The notes under the pieces: model-generated | What the model saw: the letters and a program-made list of their open reading frames with translations, nothing else | Database searches by the model: none | What the model was told of the DNA's origin: nothing | NCBI GenBank assembly: GCA_020627965.1 | Contig: JAHDFX010000013.1 | Coordinates: forward strand, 1 to 50,733 | DNA length: 50,733 nucleotides | Reading direction: 5' to 3' | Origin: Saprospiraceae bacterium | GTDB taxonomy: Bacteria > Bacteroidota > Bacteroidia > Chitinophagales > Saprospiraceae | Made by a program: the position numbers and the translations under genes | In this document: positions 7,897-16,788 of the stretch, one piece after another | Numbering within the stretch: position 1 is the first letter of the stretch | Layout of the letters: every line of letters begins with the position of its first letter

Positions 7897-9126
7897 ATGA
7901 GAACTATGAGAAAAATCAAAGTAGCCTTCTTTGCCGAAAACCTAATTAGCGATTTTGACGGATGTTCACGCACAGTCTATCAAATCCTTAACCGAATTCC
8001 TAAAGATGAATTTGAGTTTATGTATTTCTGTGGCGTAAAACCCGATCAGGAGGTAAATGCAGAAGTCTTTAAATTTCCTACTGTAAAAGTCCCATTTAAC
8101 AGTACCTATGAAGCCGCAATCCCATATTTCCACAAGGCTAAATTGTGGAAAGCACTCGACAATTTCGAGCCAGATGTGATTCATTTCACCAGCCCCTCCC
8201 CTATGGCGAGTTATGCTAAAAAATATGGTAGAGAAAGGAATATTCCGGTAATATCCATTTACCATACTCACTATATGTCTTACGTAAAATACTATTTTCG
8301 TAAACTAAAATTTGCTATCCCTTTTTTCAAAAAGTATATTGAAAGGACCACTTTAGGTTTTTATAATGATCTGAAAAAGGTATACGTTCCTACAAACGAA
8401 ATTATTGACGATCTGGTTAATGACGCTAAACTAAATGGACAAAATTTAAAGCTCTGGCAACGTGGTTTAGATAACGAGCTTTTCAATCCCAACAAAAAGG
8501 ATACACACTATATACAATCTATAACTGGCAATAAGCATCCAGTTATTTTGTTTGCCAGTCGTTTTGTGTGGGAAAAGAACCTACAAGCATTGATCGATTT
8601 ATATAAATTTTACCAAAATAAAAATGAAAAGATCAATTTTGTAGTAGCCGGTGATGGGGTAGCAGGTAGAGAACTGAAAGCCAAAATGCCCGATGCGCAT
8701 TTCGTAGGCATGGTTGGCCATCAGGAATTAGCAAAACTCTACGCTTCTACCGATATTTTCTTCTTTCCTTCTGATACAGAAACCTATGGCAATGTTGTCG
8801 TGGAAGCAATTGCTTCAGGCACCCCTTGCGTAGCTGCCAATGGTGGTGGGCCAAAAAGCTACCTGACACATGGGGAAACAGCATGGCTCTGTGAACCAGA
8901 CGACATAGAAACGTATTATAATACGATACAGGCTTTACTTGCAGATAAAAATGCTTATTATAAAACAGTGCAAAAAGGACTGGAATTCACCCAAACGCTT
9001 AGTTGGGATGATTTAGTTGATATTTACTTTGAGGACTTACGTCAATTAGTACGAAGTAAAAACTTTATTCAGGCTCGTCCAATTGCCAGAACGAATACTC
9101 ATATGAAACAGAGCTTCGAGATTTAA
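7897..9126 (+). CDS. Glycosyltransferase family 4 (mannosyl/glucosyl-transferase type)
   Basis: This 409-residue GT-B enzyme has an N-terminal acceptor domain (FFAENLISDFDGCSRT). The C-terminal donor domain carries FASRFVWEKNLQALI near residues 220-235 and the retaining-family EX7E motif ETYGNVVVE near 294-302. The sequence resembles the lipid-linked mannosyl- and glucosyl-transferase branch (PimB, MgtA and glycolipid synthases), so a lipid or polysaccharide acceptor is plausible. This is a family-level inference. A second in-frame ATG lies three codons in. It probably shares an operon with the flanking glycosyltransferases. Confidence 0.85.
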   Translation: MRTMRKIKVAFFAENLISDFDGCSRTVYQILNRIPKDEFEFMYFCGVKPDQEVNAEVFKFPTVKVPFNSTYEAAIPYFHKAKLWKALDNFEPDVIHFTSPSPMASYAKKYGRERNIPVISIYHTHYMSYVKYYFRKLKFAIPFFKKYIERTTLGFYNDLKKVYVPTNEIIDDLVNDAKLNGQNLKLWQRGLDNELFNPNKKDTHYIQSITGNKHPVILFASRFVWEKNLQALIDLYKFYQNKNEKINFVVAGDGVAGRELKAKMPDAHFVGMVGHQELAKLYASTDIFFFPSDTETYGNVVVEAIASGTPCVAANGGGPKSYLTHGETAWLCEPDDIETYYNTIQALLADKNAYYKTVQKGLEFTQTLSWDDLVDIYFEDLRQLVRSKNFIQARPIARTNTHMKQSFEI

Positions 9127-9181
9127 TATTTTTACATTAAGCCGTTCCACGTCAATATCGTGTGGTTCAAGATCATTACCC

Positions 9182-10348
9182 ATGCAAATCCTTTTCATAT
9201 CTCACAAACATCCCCCATCTATTGGCGGAATGGAGAAACAGAGTTATGAATTAGTCAAAACGATAGAAAAAGAGCATACTGTATATAAAGTCATCTATGA
9301 TTCCAGTCAGGAAAACCTTGTATATTTTTTTTGGCAACTTAAAAGTCGAGTCAAAAAAATTCTTCATGCACATCCCGACATAGACATCATACACCTGAAT
9401 GACGGGCTAATGGGTTATTTCGGACTTTGGCTGCAATCTTATACCAAAACACCAGTAGTCGTAACATTTCATGGCTTGGATATAGTGTTTCCCAACAAGC
9501 TATTTCAAAACAAAGTTGTTCCCAAACTTAGAAGTTATGCTGGCGCTATCTCTGTAAGCGAAGCAACTGCCCAAGCCTGCATCGAACGGCAGTTTCCAGC
9601 AGAAAAAGTCTTTGTCGTACCCAATGGAGTAGACCACGATATTGCTAGCCTGCCTGTAAATGAAAAAAAAGTCAAAGTCGATTTTCTCAATAAATTTGGT
9701 ATTCAATTAGCGGAACGAAAAGTCATTGTCAGCATTGGGCGTCCTGTGCGTCGAAAAGGGTTTTCCTGGTTTATAGAGCAGGTGCTTCCAAAGCTTTCAG
9801 ATGATGTTTTGTTTGTAATGATCGGGCCTCGTTCTAAAAATAAAAAGCAGGCACTCTGGAGAAGCATTTTACCGAAGTCCTGGGTACATGAGATAGACTT
9901 ATTCTGGGGTGCTTCCAGTGATGAGGACACATTAAATAAATTGGCAAAAAGACCAGAATTCAGTAAAAAATTAATTCAAACTGGCAGCATACCTTATCAA
10001 GAGGTTATGGGCTTACTTAGCCTAGCTGATTTATTCGTTATGCCCAACATAAAAGTACCTGGTGATGCGGAAGGCTTCGGGCTTGTAGCCTTAGAAGCTT
10101 CTCTCCGACAAACCACAGTGCTCGCCAGCGACTTAGAAGGTATCACAGAAGCGATCAAAAATGATAAAAATGGTTATTTGTTGCCTCCTGGCGATGAGCA
10201 GGCATGGGCAAATAAGATAGAAGAACTCTTATCCGACAGTAACAAATTAGCCCAGAAAAGTAAAAATTTTAAAGCGTTCACACTCCATAATTTTAGTTGG
10301 AAAAAAATGGCAAATGGCTACTTAAAGGTATTTGAGCAAATACTATAA
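9182..10348 (+). CDS. Glycosyltransferase family 4
   Basis: This 388-residue GT-B enzyme has the N-terminal GGMEKQSYELVK motif (about residues 15-26), a VVTFHGLD segment, a VPNGVDHD hinge and the donor-site EX7E motif EGFGLVALE near residues 297-305. It is distinct from the preceding enzyme, and acceptor specificity is unknown. The gap to the upstream gene is 55 bases, compatible with one transcript. Its stop codon overlaps by six bases the end of the convergent ion-channel gene, so the two transcripts must run into one another unless terminated inside coding sequence. Confidence 0.85.
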   Translation: MQILFISHKHPPSIGGMEKQSYELVKTIEKEHTVYKVIYDSSQENLVYFFWQLKSRVKKILHAHPDIDIIHLNDGLMGYFGLWLQSYTKTPVVVTFHGLDIVFPNKLFQNKVVPKLRSYAGAISVSEATAQACIERQFPAEKVFVVPNGVDHDIASLPVNEKKVKVDFLNKFGIQLAERKVIVSIGRPVRRKGFSWFIEQVLPKLSDDVLFVMIGPRSKNKKQALWRSILPKSWVHEIDLFWGASSDEDTLNKLAKRPEFSKKLIQTGSIPYQEVMGLLSLADLFVMPNIKVPGDAEGFGLVALEASLRQTTVLASDLEGITEAIKNDKNGYLLPPGDEQAWANKIEELLSDSNKLAQKSKNFKAFTLHNFSWKKMANGYLKVFEQIL

Positions 10349-11212
10349 CCGCCCTCCAAAAACATAAGATTCCGTATAATGATTGAGTTCTTCTCCACAA
10401 TATTTACAGTACCCAGCATCAGCATCATGCCCCTCACGCGCACATGATGGACAAGACTGCGTAGAGATTAGATCATCCTTTTTCTGGTTGGCCATTTCTG
10501 AAGTAACAATACCTGTTGGTACCGCAATCACTCCATATCCCATAATCATAACCAGAGCTGCCAGGAATTGTCCGAAAGGTGTTGTTGGTGCAATATCTCC
10601 ATAACCTACAGTAGTCAGGGTTACAATTGCCCAATATATACTTCTTGGGATACTGGTAAAGGTTGTACCTTCCTGCCCGCCTTCTACCAAGTACATGACA
10701 GATCCTATAATTGTCACCATTAACAGAATGAATACAAGAAACACTGTGATCTTAGCCCGGCTTGCACGCAGTGCTGATGTAATAACTGCGCCTTCATTAA
10801 GAAAATGCCCTAACTTGAATATCCGAAAGATACGGAGTAATCGCAGTGCACGAATAACAACCAAATAGTGAGTTCCTGCCAATATCAAACTTAAATAGGT
10901 AGGAATGATTGCTATCAGGTCGATAATACCAAAAAAACTAGTCGCATAAGCCATAGGTCGGCGTACACTGAGCAATCTCAAAATATATTCTATAGTAAAA
11001 GCTATAGTAAAAAACCATTCAACGACTTTCAGCAGGGTTCGAAAACGGATTTCTATGTAAGATACCGTTTCCAACATCACTACCAGCACACTACACAGAA
11101 TGAACACCAATAGCCAGATATCGAATAATTTGCCCAGGCGGGTATCCGCCTCAAATATAATTTCGTAAAGCTTTTCTCGCCATGGAGACAGCGGCTTAAC
11201 TTTGTAAGTCAT
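10343..11212 (-). CDS. Voltage-gated-type potassium channel with C-terminal zinc ribbon
   Basis: This 289-residue channel subunit is of the six-transmembrane class. S1 is at about residues 30-50, and S4 has four spaced arginines (R121, R124, R127, R130). The pore has the potassium selectivity filter TVGYGD at 201-206, and S6 follows. An unusual feature is the cytoplasmic tail, which carries two CxxC pairs (C254/C257 and C269/C272) forming a probable zinc ribbon. The predicted role is voltage-dependent potassium flux across the inner membrane as a tetramer. The ribbon may act in assembly or redox/metal sensing, which is inference. It is convergent with the glycosyltransferase operon. Confidence 0.9.
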   Translation of the reverse strand: MTYKVKPLSPWREKLYEIIFEADTRLGKLFDIWLLVFILCSVLVVMLETVSYIEIRFRTLLKVVEWFFTIAFTIEYILRLLSVRRPMAYATSFFGIIDLIAIIPTYLSLILAGTHYLVVIRALRLLRIFRIFKLGHFLNEGAVITSALRASRAKITVFLVFILLMVTIIGSVMYLVEGGQEGTTFTSIPRSIYWAIVTLTTVGYGDIAPTTPFGQFLAALVMIMGYGVIAVPTGIVTSEMANQKKDDLISTQSCPSCAREGHDADAGYCKYCGEELNHYTESYVFGGRL

Positions 11213-11350
11213 GACCTTTTAAAATTGATAAATAGAACGTAAAAGTACAGCATTTATTTACAATACCCCGTTGCAACAAAGTTTTTTCATTAAAAACAAA
11301 AACTTTTCAGAATGTTTTCGTATTTTAGAAAGATAAACACAAGTTCGTTG

Positions 11351-11358
11351 TAAATTTG
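11351..11358 (+). promoter_or_regulatory. Putative -7 box (TAAATTTG) upstream of ssb
   Basis: This matches TAnnTTTG. There is no clear TTG at 19-21 bases upstream. Transcription from here would give a leader of about 85 bases before the ssb ATG at 11450. Confidence 0.35.
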
Positions 11359-11449
11359 TGAGCTTAGAATGTATTTAAGTTTCCCTCAATTGGCTACAAG
11401 TGGTAAATTTAAACATGTTCTTAATCCGAATCAATCATCTAATTTTCAT

Positions 11450-11920
11450 ATGAGTTCAATAAATAAAGTAATTTTAATTGGTCGCCTTGGAGGTGACCCC
11501 GAAGTACGTCATTTGGAAAACGGTGCTTCTGTCGCCAAATTTTCATTAGCAACCACAGAATCCTACAAAGACAAATCCGATCAGTGGCAAGACCAGACAG
11601 AGTGGCATGATATAGTGATGTGGAGATACCTGGCAGAGCGTGCTGAAAGGCAACTAAAAAAAGGGAAACTAATCTTTGTAGAAGGTAAGCTTACGCACCG
11701 TAAATGGGTAGATAAAGAGGGAAATAATCGTAAGACAACCGAGGTAGTTGCTAGTACATTCAGGTTACTGGAAAAACGTGAAAATGCTTCAAGTGGCTAT
11801 TTCCCAGGAGAAAATGATGAAGTTGCAGTTTCTAATAAACCTGCATCAACAACTGATACCTCTGGTTCTGCTCAAGAAAATAATGTCGTGGAGGAAGCAG
11901 CCGATGATCTGCCATTCTGA
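11450..11920 (+). CDS. ssb: Single-stranded DNA-binding protein
   Basis: This 156-residue protein has an N-terminal OB fold beginning MSSINKVILIGRLGGDPE and a low-complexity linker. It ends in the acidic tail DDLPF that recruits replication and repair partners. I start at ATG 11450. The longer frame from 11369 adds 27 residues with no SSB homology and lies in the leader. The tail and OB-fold length are canonical for SSB. gldE follows 72 bases downstream, an order conserved in Bacteroidota, with a weak hairpin between them. Confidence 0.95.
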   Translation: MSSINKVILIGRLGGDPEVRHLENGASVAKFSLATTESYKDKSDQWQDQTEWHDIVMWRYLAERAERQLKKGKLIFVEGKLTHRKWVDKEGNNRKTTEVVASTFRLLEKRENASSGYFPGENDEVAVSNKPASTTDTSGSAQENNVVEEAADDLPF

Positions 11921-11941
11921 TCAGACATTTATTTATAAATA

Positions 11942-11972
11942 GTGCCGATCAACCGAGGGTCGGCATGATTTT
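11942..11972 (+). terminator. Weak hairpin between ssb and gldE
   Basis: TGCCGA (11943-11948) pairs with TCGGCA (11960-11965), and the sequence that follows is only moderately T-rich. It could be a partial terminator or attenuator tuning gldE relative to ssb. Confidence 0.45.
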
Positions 11973-11992
11973 ATTCAACAAAGTCTATTCTC

Positions 11993-13369
11993 TTGGAAAG
12001 CGAACCTGGCGGGGAATCTCTCCTGCTAATATACGATCAACTACTACTGCTAAATGCTGCTACTTCGCCTATTGAAGTAGGGATTGCCAGCGTATTATGT
12101 CTATTTCTTTTATTAGCTTCAGCTTTGGTTTCCGGTTCAGAAGTTGCCTACTTTTCGCTTGACAATAATGATGTAGAAGAGGTAGAAAAAGATGCGGATA
12201 AAACCGACAAACGCATTACCGACTTACTGAATGAAAAAGAATACCTGCTGGCAACCATTCTGGTGACCAACAATTTTATTAATGTTGCCATCATCATGTT
12301 GTCTGCTTTCGTGCTGGGTAACCTAATACCTGAAGGACAAATACCCGATGCTCTAAAATTTCTTATCGAAGTTGTTTTGGTAACATTTCTACTTGTCTTA
12401 TTTGGAGAAGTGTCGCCCAAAGTATATGCTAGCACAAATAATATACGAGTTGCCCGTCTCATGGCTCGCCCGCTAACCTTTTTACGTAAACTTACTTTTC
12501 CCATTTCTGCTTTACTCGTCAATAGCACATCACTTATTGAACGCCGTATTGCGAAGCGTTATGATTCAGGCAAGGCAGTTAGCATGGAAGATATCGATCA
12601 GGCTATAGAACTGGCAGTTACAGACACTCAGGACGCCAAGCAAGATATTCGTTTATTGAAAAGTATTGTTAAGTTTGGTAATGTTTCTGTCAAACAGATC
12701 ATGCGTTCCAGGGTAGATGTCACCGCAGTAGAACAGGAAGCTAATTTCGAGGAATTATTGGAATTGGTAAGAGAGTCGGGGTATTCCCGTATCCCTGTTT
12801 ATGATGATAATTTTGACAATGTAACTGGCGTACTTTATGCCAAAGATTTATTAGAATATCTTGATGAAAATTCAAATTTCAAATGGCAAAAAGTCATTCG
12901 ATCAGCTTTTTTCGTCCCGGAAACCAAGAAAATAGATGACCTTTTGCAGGAATTTCAGGAAAGGCGTATTCATATTGCTATTGTCGTAGATGAATATGGT
13001 GGCACACTAGGTATTGTAACACTTGAAGATGTTCTGGAAGAAATTATTGGCGAGATCAAAGATGAATTTGATGATCAGATAGAGCTGGAATATGAAAAGA
13101 TAGACGAATTTAATTATAAATTTGAAGGGAAGACTTTACTAAATGACCTCTGTCGTGTAGTGGGTTTGGATACTGCTACCTTTGATGAAGTAAAAGGAGA
13201 ATCAGACTCTATGGCCGGACTAGTATTAGAATTGGCCGGACGCATTCCTAAAGTTAAAGAGCAGTTGGAATACAAAAACTATCTCTTCACCATTACAGAA
13301 GCTGATAAGCGCAGAATCATACAGGTAAAAATGACCATAGCACCCGAAGCAGAGACCTCCGGTTATTAA
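11993..13369 (+). CDS. gldE: Gliding-motility-associated CNNM/CorC-type membrane protein GldE
   Basis: This 458-residue protein has the CNNM (DUF21) membrane domain at about residues 30-200, two CBS domains at about 220-345 (including YSRIPVYDDNFDNVTGVLYA), and a C-terminal CorC/HlyC domain from about 360. GldE is associated with GldD and with gliding motility and type IX secretion in Bacteroidota. The family is also annotated as magnesium/cobalt efflux. The start is a TTG at 11993, because an in-frame TGA lies at 11966-11968 and the next ATG falls inside the membrane domain. The upstream ssb neighbour supports GldE, although gldD does not follow. The stop is six bases from the convergent OmpA-domain gene. 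Confidence 0.85.
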   Translation: MESEPGGESLLLIYDQLLLLNAATSPIEVGIASVLCLFLLLASALVSGSEVAYFSLDNNDVEEVEKDADKTDKRITDLLNEKEYLLATILVTNNFINVAIIMLSAFVLGNLIPEGQIPDALKFLIEVVLVTFLLVLFGEVSPKVYASTNNIRVARLMARPLTFLRKLTFPISALLVNSTSLIERRIAKRYDSGKAVSMEDIDQAIELAVTDTQDAKQDIRLLKSIVKFGNVSVKQIMRSRVDVTAVEQEANFEELLELVRESGYSRIPVYDDNFDNVTGVLYAKDLLEYLDENSNFKWQKVIRSAFFVPETKKIDDLLQEFQERRIHIAIVVDEYGGTLGIVTLEDVLEEIIGEIKDEFDDQIELEYEKIDEFNYKFEGKTLLNDLCRVVGLDTATFDEVKGESDSMAGLVLELAGRIPKVKEQLEYKNYLFTITEADKRRIIQVKMTIAPEAETSGY

Positions 13370-13375
13370 ACCTTC

Positions 13376-14551
13376 CTACTCAATTTTTATTTCTACACGA
13401 CGGTTCATCTGACGACCTTCTTCGATATTATTATCTGCTATAGGTTCTATCTCTCCTTTACCTAAAACCGTCATCCTGTCTGCCTGTATACCTCTTGAAA
13501 TAAGATATTCTTTCACCGACTGTGATCGTTTTTCAGAGAGTATTTGATTATCCTTTTCTTTTCCAATATTATCGGTATGGCCGACGATTTCAATACTTAG
13601 CTCAGGATGATTTTTTAACACCTCAAAAATTTTGTCAATATCTGATTTAGCGGCTTCTTTCAACCCCCACTGATTAAACTCAAATTCCAGATTTTGTAAA
13701 ACAATGACTTTCGGTATTTCTAAAGGAGTTGGAGTGACTGGTGAAGATGAGGTAAATTTTAATTCAGGCTCTGTTTTAATATTTTTTCCTTCCTTTTTCA
13801 AAGGTTTAGCAATGCTTTTCTCTAGTACAACTACAGGCTTTCGCCTCATCGAATGTCGGATAGAATCCTGATATAAATGTTTTCTTATGATTTCTATATC
13901 ACAATTAATTTTGCCATCAAGTGGAATTATTTTTACATCATCGAAGTCATATTCTATCCGCTGTTTTGGACCATAAGATTTAAGATATTTTTTATACTGT
14001 TTTTCATTAAAAGGATTGTTTTTTGTTAATTCATCTGTTAGCAGATTGCCAAATATCAGGGTTTTCTCATTGCCTTTTGCCACATAATTATATTCTACCT
14101 GTATCCATTCTCCTTCTTTCAATTGCTTTGGCAAAGGAATATTAACACAACTTTCCGCATAATTATTCAATGCGAGTTCTTTTGCGAAAAGCATTTCCTC
14201 TGTAAACAAAATACCAATAGCTTCTAATTTAAACTGGTCGGGTCTTACTTTGAAGGAGATAAGATATTCTTTGCCTTTTTCTAAAGGACAGAGTAGATCC
14301 GTCTGAGCAAATTTTCGGTCGTTTTTCTTAGCTCCATTGAATACTAACAGCCTGATATACTTACCTCTTTGTCTACCTTCCCGGTAACCGAATAATTTAT
14401 TACTGGTGCTTCTCCAGCCTTTTGGGCTACAATTTTCATGATATTTTTTACAAATATTGACCTCATGAAAACCAGTATTGGTCGTCAGGCTTTGCGCATT
14501 GGCAAGAAAAAAAACAAAAAGAAGGGTCAACAACAATATTGTCTTTTTCAT
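13376..14551 (-). CDS. Secreted OmpA-domain protein
   Basis: This 391-residue protein has a signal peptide (cleavage after about residue 19, ...FLANAQ) and a beta-rich N-terminal domain of about 200 residues that I do not recognise. After a linker comes a C-terminal OmpA peptidoglycan-binding domain (about 285-391). Its hallmarks are VGHTDNIG, LSEKRSQSVKEYL and NRRVEIKIE. It should sit in the periplasm or outer membrane and bind the cell wall non-covalently. The N-terminal part contains a carbohydrate-binding-like pattern (signal, then GYREGRQRGKYI), but this is too weak to assign. Confidence 0.85.
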   Translation of the reverse strand: MKKTILLLTLLFVFFLANAQSLTTNTGFHEVNICKKYHENCSPKGWRSTSNKLFGYREGRQRGKYIRLLVFNGAKKNDRKFAQTDLLCPLEKGKEYLISFKVRPDQFKLEAIGILFTEEMLFAKELALNNYAESCVNIPLPKQLKEGEWIQVEYNYVAKGNEKTLIFGNLLTDELTKNNPFNEKQYKKYLKSYGPKQRIEYDFDDVKIIPLDGKINCDIEIIRKHLYQDSIRHSMRRKPVVVLEKSIAKPLKKEGKNIKTEPELKFTSSSPVTPTPLEIPKVIVLQNLEFEFNQWGLKEAAKSDIDKIFEVLKNHPELSIEIVGHTDNIGKEKDNQILSEKRSQSVKEYLISRGIQADRMTVLGKGEIEPIADNNIEEGRQMNRRVEIKIE

Positions 14552-14693
14552 AAGGAAGTGGATTCTGCTTACTGTTGTTTATAGCGTTAAAACCTATGAA
14601 GGATACACAAAAACTAAAAGTTATTCATAGATTAAACACTTCAAACCAGCTGCCTCCCTTACTTAGCAGTGGTTTATGTACAAAAAACAGATG

Positions 14694-15434
14694 CTAAACT
14701 CCACGTTGTCGCATTGCTTCATATAACATCATTCCTGCTGCTACAGAAACATTATAAGAGTCCGTTTTTCCGGCTTGCGGAATAATAAATTTTTCATCCG
14801 TCTTACGCATCAAAGCATGGCTAACTCCCTCATCTTCAGCGCCCAGAATCAGGGCTACAGGCGCTGTTAAATCCAACTTACTTAGTGGTTTTTCAGCCTG
14901 CAAACTACTGGCAAACACCTGAATTCCCGACATTTGCAAAAAATCAATTGCTAAGGGCAAGCTATGTTCTCGGCAAACTGGCAAATGTGTTAAAGCACCA
15001 GCTGAGGTTTTTATGGCATCAGCATTAATACGGGCGGCACCTTTTTTGGGAATCACCAAAGCATGTGCACCTGCACATTCTGCTGTACGGGCAATGGCAC
15101 CAAAATTACGAACATCTGTTATTCCGTCCAATATCAGTATGAGTGGTGTTTTTTCATATTCGTACAAGTGGGGCAATAAGTCTTCCAATTTATAATAGCT
15201 TATCAAAGCCACAAATGCCACGATTCCCTGATGATTACCTGGCGCAAATTTCTGAAGTCGTTCTTTGGGTGAATACTGGAGCGTAATGTCATACTCCTTA
15301 CAAACCTTACGAACTTCTTTTTCAAATTCACCTCTTATGCCTCTTTGCAGCATGACTTTATCAATGGAAGTACCTCCACGAATGGCATCCAGCACGGGAT
15401 GACGACCGTATATAATGCTATTATCTTTTTTCAT
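14694..15434 (-). CDS. rlmB: 23S rRNA (guanosine-2'-O)-methyltransferase RlmB / TrmH family
   Basis: This 246-residue SpoU-class methyltransferase has the N-terminal substrate-binding domain (IIYGRHPVLDAI) and the SPOUT knot motifs: NFGAIARTAECAGAHALVIP, GAEDEGVS, and the C-terminal IPQ to NVSVAAGMMLYE segment. RlmB methylates the 2'-O of a conserved guanosine in 23S rRNA. A TrmH-family paralogue of different target cannot be excluded. The gene is divergent from the DUF2891 lipoprotein across a repeat-rich spacer. Confidence 0.9.
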   Translation of the reverse strand: MKKDNSIIYGRHPVLDAIRGGTSIDKVMLQRGIRGEFEKEVRKVCKEYDITLQYSPKERLQKFAPGNHQGIVAFVALISYYKLEDLLPHLYEYEKTPLILILDGITDVRNFGAIARTAECAGAHALVIPKKGAARINADAIKTSAGALTHLPVCREHSLPLAIDFLQMSGIQVFASSLQAEKPLSKLDLTAPVALILGAEDEGVSHALMRKTDEKFIIPQAGKTDSYNVSVAAGMMLYEAMRQRGV

Positions 15435-15456
15435 TTTTTCTATTTACTTGACAATG

Positions 15457-15574
15457 GTTGAGTGGTGAGTGGTGAGTGATAACTAACTACTTAACTACTC
15501 ACTTACTCAACTACTATCCAAAGTCCAAACAATTTACTAACTTGTATATAAACTACCAATCACTTACTCAACTA
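15457..15574. repeat. Repeat-rich spacer of GTGAGT / ACTCAC units
   Basis: The sequence has clustered GTTGAGTGGTGAGTGG-like units (from 15457) followed by the complementary ACTACTCACTTACTCAAC (15494-15511). A 14-base direct repeat, CACTTACTCAACTA, lies at 15500-15513 and 15561-15574. The first two blocks form an imperfect hairpin. It lies between the divergent rlmB and DUF2891 genes. It is not a CRISPR array: unit length and spacing are irregular. Confidence 0.55.
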
Positions 15575-15624
15575 ATCACTCAATAACCACCCCAAAACAC
15601 GAAGGAACGAAAAACCAAAGGATT

Positions 15625-16731
15625 ATGAAAACCAGAATACTTGTTTTTTGTCTATTGTTGACAGCATGCCAATCAGGACAAGAGACACCAACAGAGCAAA
15701 AAACACAAGTACAACAGAACATGACTAAGATAGAACTAACATTGGAAGAAGCAAATCGACTGGCAGGACTTCCTATGAGTTGCATACAGAATCCCCTACC
15801 CTATAAGTCGGGCGTCGTTATTGCTTCGGAGGCTGATTTGCAGATGCCGCAGGTACATCATCCGGCTTTTTATGGCTGTTTCGACTGGCATTCTGCTGTG
15901 CATGGTCATTGGGTTTTGGTCAATTTATTGAAGCACTTCCCGGATTTGGATAATAAGGAAAAGATTCGTCAGATGCTCCATGAAAATTTATTGAAAGAAA
16001 ATATTTTGACGGAAGTCGAGTATTTCAGCATGAATAAATGGACAAAAAGCTTTGAACGGACTTATGGCTGGGCATGGTTACTCAAACTGACAGAGGAACT
16101 ACATACCTGGGATGATAAAGATGCCAAAGCCTGGGAAGCTAATCTGCAACCACTGACCGACATTATTATTGAAAAATATATTGAGTATTATCCAAAATTG
16201 GTTTACCCTATTCGTGTCGGTGAGCATAGCAATACGGCTTTCGGGATGACTTTCGCCTGGGATTATGCCAATACGACCGGACATACTGAATTAAAAAATG
16301 CCATAGAACAACGGGCAAAGGCTTACTACACCAAAGACAAAGGCTGCCCGATCAGTTGGGAGCCGAGTGGTTATGATTTTTTGTCTCCTTGTCTGGAAGA
16401 GGCAGATATTATGCGAAGGGTTTTGTCTAAAGATGAGTTTAAACAATGGTTCGAGCAATTTCTGCCCGACTTAGTCAATTCCGAAACAGCCGCTTTGGAA
16501 CCGGCAGTCGTTAGTGATCGTTCTGATGGGAAACTGGTGCATTTGGATGGATTGAATTTTAGTCGTGCCTGGTGTTTATATGGCATCACTAAGGAGCACC
16601 CCGAATGGGCACATTTGAATAAAATCGCTGATGAACATATGGCTTTTTCTCTGCCCAATATCGTGGATGGAGATTATATGGGTGAGCATTGGCTGGGCTC
16701 TTTTGCTTTGTTTGCTTTGAATGCTAAGTAG
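15625..16731 (+). CDS. DUF2891 family lipoprotein
   Basis: This 368-residue protein starts with a signal peptide and the lipobox LLLTAC, so the mature lipoprotein begins at C15. The body is the DUF2891 domain (about residues 35-365), rich in aromatic and histidine residues, with HHPAFYGCFDWHSAVHGHW near residues 77-95. The family resembles an alpha/alpha barrel, and a hydrolase role has been suggested only by fold, so I leave the function unassigned. It is followed 57 bases later by ogt. Confidence 0.8.
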   Translation: MKTRILVFCLLLTACQSGQETPTEQKTQVQQNMTKIELTLEEANRLAGLPMSCIQNPLPYKSGVVIASEADLQMPQVHHPAFYGCFDWHSAVHGHWVLVNLLKHFPDLDNKEKIRQMLHENLLKENILTEVEYFSMNKWTKSFERTYGWAWLLKLTEELHTWDDKDAKAWEANLQPLTDIIIEKYIEYYPKLVYPIRVGEHSNTAFGMTFAWDYANTTGHTELKNAIEQRAKAYYTKDKGCPISWEPSGYDFLSPCLEEADIMRRVLSKDEFKQWFEQFLPDLVNSETAALEPAVVSDRSDGKLVHLDGLNFSRAWCLYGITKEHPEWAHLNKIADEHMAFSLPNIVDGDYMGEHWLGSFALFALNAK

Positions 16732-16788
16732 TGGTGTAGTGGGAATTAGTTTTTTTATAGATTTTGCCTTGCAAAACCTTTTATTCTT

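Noticed and set aside
11369-11449. N-terminal extension of ssb
   Set aside because: The 27 extra residues lack SSB similarity, and the region looks like the gene leader. ATG 11450 matches the family start exactly.
15457-15574. Possible CRISPR array
   Set aside because: Units are short, irregular and partly complementary, there are no evenly sized spacers, and no cas genes are in the window.
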